From the NCBI GenBank assembly GCA_950097015.1, contig CATNEN010000003.1:3575501-3639500 (forward strand): a stretch of 64,000 nt of DNA, written 5' to 3'. Below are positions 58,214 through 64,000 of the stretch, piece after piece. A program made the translations under genes and the position numbers. The notes beneath the pieces were generated by a model. It was not told the origin of the DNA and searched no databases. It saw only the letters and a list, made by a program, of their open reading frames with translations. How positions within the stretch are numbered: position 1 is the first letter of the stretch; each line of letters opens with the position of its first letter. This DNA is from Macrostomum hystrix (lineage: Eukaryota > Platyhelminthes > Macrostomidae).

Positions 58214-58465
58214 ATGTTTGCATTGCTTACAATATTGCTGAATATTGTACAGTGTTTCCAATTCTTGAATTCCGACTTCGTACAAAACTCTACCAATGGG
58301 GTTGTCTTTAAGCCACATACGACTTATAATGGAGTGACTCTGAATTCTAGTGATTCCACTGGTATACTACAAAACTATCTATACTCTACTCTGCATATGA
58401 TTTTCAAACGCACACACTTGAATTCAGTGGCAAATAGTCGTATGTCTTTCTTGTGCTCTAAATAA
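58214..58465 (+). CDS. candidate small secreted protein (83 aa), block copy 2
   Basis: Duplicate of 50411-50662 with an intact frame and the same hydrophobic N-terminus. Amino-acid changes are limited to L-Q-N-Y-L-Y-S-T-L-H-M-I-F-K-R-T-H-L. Function unknown; may be non-coding. Confidence 0.22.
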   Translation: MFALLTILLNIVQCFQFLNSDFVQNSTNGVVFKPHTTYNGVTLNSSDSTGILQNYLYSTLHMIFKRTHLNSVANSRMSFLCSK

Positions 58466-58563
58466 CCAGATCAAGCCTGGCTCGCAATTGATAAGAATCA
58501 TAAGCAGGAGAGAGGAAACACACGGCAGATAAGTTTTCCCTATTCAATATTATACTGTTAGAC

Positions 58564-61500
58564 ATGTCTACTAGGTCAGCGGTTGACTACACTGTCCACA
58601 GACATGTGCTAAACTATGCTGACTTCAATTCTGCTCACGGTGAAGAGATTCGTCATAATAAACCGTTGTCAAGCGTTGCTAAGCAGGCGCTGATAAAGCA
58701 TTGTATACCTGATAAACCAAAGCTTGAGCTAATTATACCATTTGTTGGCCTGTTGCGCAATGGTCAGTACAAGGCATCTGACCTGATCAGTGACGTCATC
58801 GCCGGTCTAACAATGTGCGTGTTTCACATACCACAGGGCTTAGCCTACGGCCTATTGGCTGGCCTAAAACCGGTCAACGGACTGTACACATCGCTGATTC
58901 CCGTGTTCATCTTTGCCATATTTGGTCGCTCTCGTCACCTGTCGATTGGGACAATCGCTGTGATGTCTCTGCTATTGTTGGACATGGTTGAGGATAATTA
59001 CGGTGGCTATTTAGAGAGAATGCGAGCAGCTAACATTAGCGGCACATCGTTTGGTGTGAACTACACCGAAACTCAATATGCCAGGCTGCAAACGGCCATT
59101 GTAGGCAGTTTTGCAGCTTCCGTCATCACCTTGTTCATTGGCCTGCTGCGCCTTGGCTTCTTCATGAGATACGTGTCGGATTCCATGCTGAAGGGCTTCA
59201 CAACTGCTGCTGGCGTGCACGTTCTGATGAGTCAGCTGCCGCTGGTGCTAGGAATTAGGGTGCCGAGGACTTCCAGCAGGTTCAAGATTATCGGGGTGAG
59301 TGTACTGGGCCTGTCTTATAGCGGGTCTGTCTAACAGGTATTGTCGCTGTCTAACAGGTAGAGTGTCTGTCTAACAGGTATTGTCTCTGTCTAACAGGTA
59401 GAGTGTCTGTCCAACAGGTAGAGTGTCTGTCTAACAGGTAGAGTGTCTGTCTAACAGGTAAAGTGTCTGTCTAACAGGTAGAGTGTCTGTCTAACAGGTA
59501 GAGTGTCTGTCTAACAGGTAGAGTATCTGTCTAACAGGTAGAGTGTCTGTCTAACAGGTAGAGTGTCTGTCTAAACAGGTAGAGTGTCTCTCTTACAGGT
59601 AAAGTGTCTGTCTAACAGGTAGAGTGTCTGTCTAAACAGGTAGAGTGTCTGTCTAACAGGTATTGTCTCTGTCTAACAGGTAGAGTGTCTGTCTAACAGG
59701 TAGAGTGTCTGTCTAACAGATAGAGTGTCGGTCTAACAGGTAAAGTGTCTCTCTAACATGTAATGGCTCTGTCTAACAGGTAATGGTCAGTCTAACAGAT
59801 TCCATCCAATCTATGCTCAACTGTGCTCAAATTCCAGACATTAATCAACGTATTCAAAGCGATTCACAACACCAACTTTGTGACCTTGGGTCTATCAGCC
59901 GCTTGCTGTGTCAGTCTCTACCTTGTTCGCGAATTTGTCAATCCCAGAGTCAAGAAGAAGATTCGTCTGCCATTGCCAATCGAGCTAATTATCATAATTG
60001 TCACCTTATTGATTTCCTATTTCGCCGATCTAAACACCAATTACAATGTGATAGTCGTTGGCGATGTACCCCGTGGTCTTCCGGCTCCCCTTGTTCCAGA
60101 TTTTGGATTCCTACCGACCATGTTCCCGTCGGCTATTCCTGTGGGCATTGTTGGCGGTGTGATCACAATGTCCCTGGCCAAGCTTTATTGCCTGCAGTTT
60201 CAGTACAGCTACGATTTTAACGAAGATTTTGCAATCCTGGGCGTCAGCAGTCTGACTTCCAGCTTCTTTCAGTGCTTCTTCCCGTGTGCTGCTTTGGCAA
60301 GGAACTCCGTTGTGGTTTCCGTGAGTGACTTTGGCTGTCTTTGGCTCGTCATGAGGAATTGAACCTCCTGAATAACCACTTCCAGCACCTCTCTCTCTTC
60401 TCGTCTCACCCATGTCTCATCTCTCCCGTGTCTCATCTCTCCCGTGTCTCATCTCTCCCGTGTCTCATCTCTCCCGTGTCTCATCACTCCCGTGTCTCAT
60501 CTCAGCCGTGTCTCATCACTCCCGTGTCTCATCTCTCCCGTGTCTCATCTCTCCCGTGTCTCATCTCTCCCGTGTCTCATCTCTCCCGTGTCTCATCTCT
60601 CCCGTGTCTCATCTCTCCCGTGTCTCATCTCTCCCGTGTCTCATCTCAGCCGTGTCTCATCTCTCCCGTGTCTCATCTCTCCCGTGTCTCATCTCTCCCG
60701 TGTCTCATCTCAGCCGTGTCTCATCACTCCCGTGTCTCATCTCTCCCGTGTATCATCTCTCCCGTGTCTCATCTCTCCCGTGTCTCATCTCTCCCGTGTC
60801 TCATCTCTCCCGTGTCTCATCTCTCCCGTGTCTCATCTCTCCCGTGTCTCATCTCTCCCGTGTCTCATCTCTCCCGTGTATCATCTCTCACGTGTCTCAT
60901 CTCTCCCGTGTCTCATCTCTCCCGTGTCTCATCACTCCCGTGTCTCATCTCTCCCGTGTCTCATCTCTCCCGTGTCTCATCTCTCCCGTGTCTCATCTCT
61001 CCCGTGTCTCATCTCTCCCGTGTCTCATCTCTCCCGTGTCTCATCTCTCCCGTGTCTCATCTCTCCCGTGTCTCATCTCTCCCGTGTCTCATCTCTCCCG
61101 TGTCTCATCTCTCCCGTGTGTCATCTCTCCCGTGTGTCATCTCTCCCGTGTCTCATCTCTCCCGTGTCTCATCTCTCCCGTGTCTCATCTCTCCCGTGTC
61201 TCATCTCTCCCGTGTCTCATCTCAGCCTGTCTCATCTCTCCCGTGTCTCATCTCTCCCGTGTCTCATCTCTCCCGTGTCTCATCTCTCCCGTGTCTCATC
61301 TCAGCCGTGTCTAATTTAACTTATAAACAAACCTCACAATTCAGGTAGGCATGAAGAGTCAAGTAGCCAGTCTGGTCAGCTGTGGCTGCATGGTACTGGT
61401 TCTACTAGCTGTTGGTCCACTGTTCTACTCCGTACCAACATGTGCTCTTGGCTCCATCATCCTAGTCTCCCTGCTCGGTGTGCTCACCCAGGTCTCCGAG

Positions 61501-62667
61501 CTGCCGCAGATCTGGCGAGTGTCTCGCATTGATTTCAGCGTGTGGCTGGTGTCAGCTCTGTCCGTTCTCATCCTGGATGTCACCCTAGGCCTGGCCATTG
61601 GTCTGGGCTTCACACTGTTCTCAGTGATTCTGCGAACACAGTCGCCAAGGATTGCCATTCTGGGACGCATTGAAGACACGGACATCTACAGGAATGTGAA
61701 AGTCTACAGTGCCGCTACTGAAGTTCCTGGACTGAAAATTGTCCGCTTCGATGCGCCATTGAACTTTGCCAATGCTGAACGATTTCGAGACTTTCTGCTC
61801 CATCTGGCTGATGGCATGCAGTCTGACAAGCCGACTGCTGATGCTGCTGCTGCTGCTGCTGCTGCTGCTTCTGAGCAGCCTGTACACACCATTGTGCTGG
61901 ACTGTTCATCCTGGATCTACGCTGATATGGTTGGCGTGCGAACTGTTAAAGAGGTGCGAAGATAAGTTATAGTCATCTAGTCATTCAGTCATTCAGTCAT
62001 TCAGTCATTCAGTCATTCAGTCATTCAGTCATCCAGTCATTCATTTAGTCATTCAGTCATTCAGTCATTTAGTCATTCAGTCATTCAGTCATTCAGTCAT
62101 TTAGTCATTCAGTCATTCAGTCATTCAGTCATTCAGTCATTCAGTCAGTCAGACATTCAGTCATTCAGTCATTCAGTCAGTCAGTCATTCCGTCATTCAG
62201 TCATTCAGTCAGTCAGTCATTCAGTCATTCAGTCATTCAGTCATTCAGTCAGTCATTCCGTCATTCAGTCATTCAGTCAGTAGTTGGTCTACCCGTGCTA
62301 AACATGAACCCTGCAAATCCATAGCGAATGTTCACATGCCTTGTCCTTCCAGACCTACTTTGCCCTCATTGGTCGCAATTATCGCATTCTGTTTGCGAGC
62401 TGCAAAGAATCTGTCAGGTTGCATTTCTTCCGCGGAGACTTCTTCAAAGATGTGGACAAGTCTCTGTTCTATCTAACCCTTCACGATGCGGTGCTGTTCG
62501 CCGTCAATGTGCCGCCACAGCTGGTCAACGACCAGGACAAGCACGATGGCAACGAAACGGTTTTGATGTCAAACGACAACAAAGAAGAAACCAGTGATGG
62601 CGTTTCCGCTGTTGAACTTGCTGAAATCCAGGCTGCTGACTCTGAGGCTAAAGTTGCACTCATTTAA
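58564..62667 (+). CDS. SLC26-family anion transporter, copy 3, four exons
   Basis: Exons 58564-59295, 59799-60320, 61345-61953 and 62353-62667 give 725 aa at phase 0 throughout. One change in the signature region, G-T-I-A in place of G-T-F-A. The STAS loop has T-A-D then nine Ala. Exon 4 matches copy 2. It has the shortest introns 1 and 3 (503 and 399 bp) and the longest intron 2 (1,024 bp). Its 3' flank diverges from the other two about 55 bases after the stop. Confidence 0.95.
59328..59798. repeat. 20-bp array in SLC26 copy 3 intron 1
   Basis: Same CTAACAGGTAGAGTGTCTGT unit, about 23 copies, ending in the exon 2 acceptor TCTAACAG. Confidence 0.95.
60410..61312. repeat. 16-bp array in SLC26 copy 3 intron 2
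   Basis: CTCATCTCTCCCGTGT units, about 56 copies, with CATCTCAGCCG and CATCACTCCCG variants. Confidence 0.95.
61970..62283. repeat. 8-bp GTCATTCA array in SLC26 copy 3 intron 3
   Basis: About one third the length of the other copies. The two ends match copy 2 and the middle is missing, consistent with an internal deletion. Confidence 0.95.
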
Positions 62668-62739
62668 ATCTGTACTTATATGATGACAATGCACTTACTA
62701 GCTATCAATAGATTTTATTGAAATTTTAACTATTAAGGA

Positions 62740-63075
62740 GGTTGTAGCCTAGAGGTTAGAGTGTCGGACTCACGACTTGACGGTCGGGGGTTCGATCCCC
62801 GACTCCACTGGAACAATTTGTATCCTTTACCAAGACTCATAAATGTGCTTTGCTTCAGTTCACTCAGCTGTAAAATGGGTACCTTTATTATCTGAGGTGA
62901 TTGAGGGTGGGTGTGGCGTCCCCCAGTCCATGGACTGAACAGCCGTACGCAGGCTTCAGATGCGTCGCGCAATAGCTGCGGCTGTGCTGTCGGCTGCACA
63001 TCTGGCCCAATTGGGGTAGGTGCAATCAAATATCACAGTTTTAGTACATTTACTCTTACTTTGCTTTGCTTTACT
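62740..63075 (+). mobile_element. tRNA-derived SINE (family 2)
   Basis: A-box region TTGTAGCCTAGAGGTTAGAG and B box GGTTCGATCCC (62789-62799) inside a perfect T-arm (CGGGG, loop, CCCCG). The body includes CAGCTGTAAAATGGGTACC and GGCGTCCCCCAGTCCATGG. The end is not clear, perhaps the CTTTGCTTTGCTTTA tail near 63060. The head and body differ from family 1. Confidence 0.8.
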
Positions 63076-63404
63076 AGATCACAGTACTCGTACATTAGTA
63101 TTGTAATTCACTATTCAACTAATATAAAATCCGATTTCGTCGTTAATAGACGTTTAATGGGCGCATTCTGAGCCACGAATCTATCGTCTATGGTTGGAAA
63201 ATGCGAAGTCTTGAACCTGTGTGCCATATAATGGTCCCGAAAACGGGGCCCATTAAACCGTATAATGGGCTCCAAATACTGGGCCGCAAATCATTTATTG
63301 ACGCGAAACGTTTCAAACATGTTTAAACAAGTAGAATAAGCGACAACTAAGTAGTTAATAGTCAGTGGCAGTAACGGTCAATACCCAGCGTGAGGTAAAC
63401 ATCG

Positions 63405-63620
63405 TTAGTCGAATTTGATCTCGATCCTACCACCCTCGATGACAAGAGACTTGACCCCGTGGCCAGCAGTGGACTTACCGGAGTTTCGGCCAGGCTCCGC
63501 TACAGCAGGTTGCCCGCTTGATGGACCACTGACGTCCGTCGGACGACTGGATTCCTGCAAAGCGTCGGAAGCAATCCTCGCAACCTTGGCCGATGGGCCT
63601 ATGTAGCGTTCTATGGGCCT
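63405..63620 (-). CDS. possible 3' exon of an unidentified gene
   Basis: A minus-strand frame ends ...S-G-K-S-T-A-G-H-G-V-K-S-L-V-I-E-G-G-R-I-E-I-K-F-D-stop, with a Ser/Pro-rich part before it. AATAAA lies about 105 bases after the stop (63294-63299). It has no ATG and its upstream border falls in the GGGCCTAT repeats, so the exon start is unknown. I do not recognise the family. It could be a partial gene or chance. Confidence 0.28.
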   Translation of the reverse strand, partial: RPIERYIGPSAKVARIASDALQESSRPTDVSGPSSGQPAVAEPGRNSGKSTAGHGVKSLVIEGGRIEIKFD

Positions 63621-63645
63621 ATGGGCCTATGGGCCTATGGGCCGT
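63608..63645. repeat. short CTATGGGC tandem repeat
   Basis: Four to five copies of an 8-bp unit, next to other TATAATGGGC phrases at 63225-63275. Confidence 0.85.
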
Positions 63646-63739
63646 ATGGCGGGTAAGGCTTCAAAAGAGTCCAAGAATGCAGAAAAGTCTAATTCTTCTT
63701 CAGCGTCGGCTATCGTGGATGCAAATAAACTCGAAGCTA

Positions 63740-63980
63740 GCAAGACTGATCTCTCTCTCTGACTGACTGACTGACTGAGCCAGCATCGAATTTCATATAA
63801 AATCGTGGCCGTTCAATTTGCAGTCTATGGTCTAAACTCTAAGCTAGCGAGACCACAGATTCTATATTACAGATAATATAGAATCTGTGAGCGAGACTGT
63901 TCTCTCTAACTGACTGACTGAGCCAGCAATGAATTTCATATAAAATAGTGGCTGCTCAATTTGCAGTCTATGGTTAAAAA
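63740..63980. repeat. two direct copies of an approximately 100-bp segment
   Basis: GACTGACTGAGCCAGCA, GAATTTCATATAAAAT and TCAATTTGCAGTCTATGG occur in the same order at about 63765-63832 and 63908-63975. Confidence 0.85.
63854..63889. repeat. perfect 16-bp hairpin between the direct repeats
   Basis: Arms CACAGATTCTATATTA and its exact complement, 4-base loop CAGA. Confidence 0.9.
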
Positions 63981-64000
63981 GTCCTCGGCCACGCTCAATA

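Larger units (their letters stand above)
43500..62722 (+). repeat. segmental tandem triplication of the SLC26 locus
   Basis: Homology starts at about 43501 (ACACACGGCAG before copy 1, also before copies 2 and 3) and ends at about 62722. Copies 1 and 2 are each followed by the same roughly 2.3-kb downstream block (48456-50714, 56260-58517). After copy 3 the match stops about 55 bases past the stop codon. ATG-to-ATG periods are 7,211 and 7,803 bp; the difference lies almost all in minisatellite length. Confidence 0.96.

Noticed and set aside
62745-62815. True tRNA gene
   Set aside because: The T-arm is perfect, but the sequence continues into a SINE body and the acceptor stem does not close.

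Overview
This is eukaryotic, almost certainly metazoan, nuclear DNA. Genes have GT-AG introns and include animal families such as DRC5/TCTE1 of motile cilia, EXD1 of the piRNA pathway, ASCC1, GDPGP1, SPT4, ubiquitin-L40 and SLC26. Nearly every intron and intergenic gap holds its own minisatellite (units 8-36 bp, one of 81 bp). Tight 3' splice-site-like sequences lie just upstream of most start codons. That fits an animal that may use spliced-leader trans-splicing, for example a repeat-rich free-living flatworm or another lophotrochozoan. The species is an inference and is not shown by the sequence.

Layout. 1-7.1 kb: two large minisatellites. 7.7-28.8 kb: six genes, all on the minus strand: DRC5/TCTE1 (2 exons), ASCC1 (3 exons), EXD1 (6 exons), GDPGP1 (1 exon), SPT4 (1 exon) and a small RBIS-like gene (2 exons). 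I assembled the spliced models by hand; every intron phase closes and the totals are whole codons. 28.8-41 kb: a transposon graveyard with two MITE copies (8-bp target duplications), two elements with long inverted repeats, two Helitrons with exact A^T insertion and CTAG 3' ends, a hAT-type MITE nested in one Helitron, and a mariner-like element whose terminal repeat is split by the other Helitron. 41.2 kb: ubiquitin-L40 on the plus strand. 43.5-62.7 kb: a recent tandem triplication of a four-exon SLC26 anion transporter gene. 62.7-64 kb: a tRNA-derived SINE, a possible unidentified 3' exon, and short repeats.

How it works together. The minus-strand genes are unrelated in function (axoneme, DNA repair and transcription coactivation, piRNA, sugar-nucleotide repair, transcription elongation, possibly ribosome assembly). 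They are housekeeping or germline-type neighbours lying head to tail, possibly a polycistronic cluster. The three SLC26 copies encode nearly identical 725-aa (copy 2, copy 3 and copy 1) transporters. Their introns carry the same three minisatellite families in very different lengths, so the exons are conserved while the arrays change fast. The first-intron array is built from a 20-bp unit that holds both an acceptor-like CTAACAG and a donor-like GTAGAG, and its last partial unit is the real 3' splice site. An inverted, stop-containing SLC26 fragment sits between the copies.
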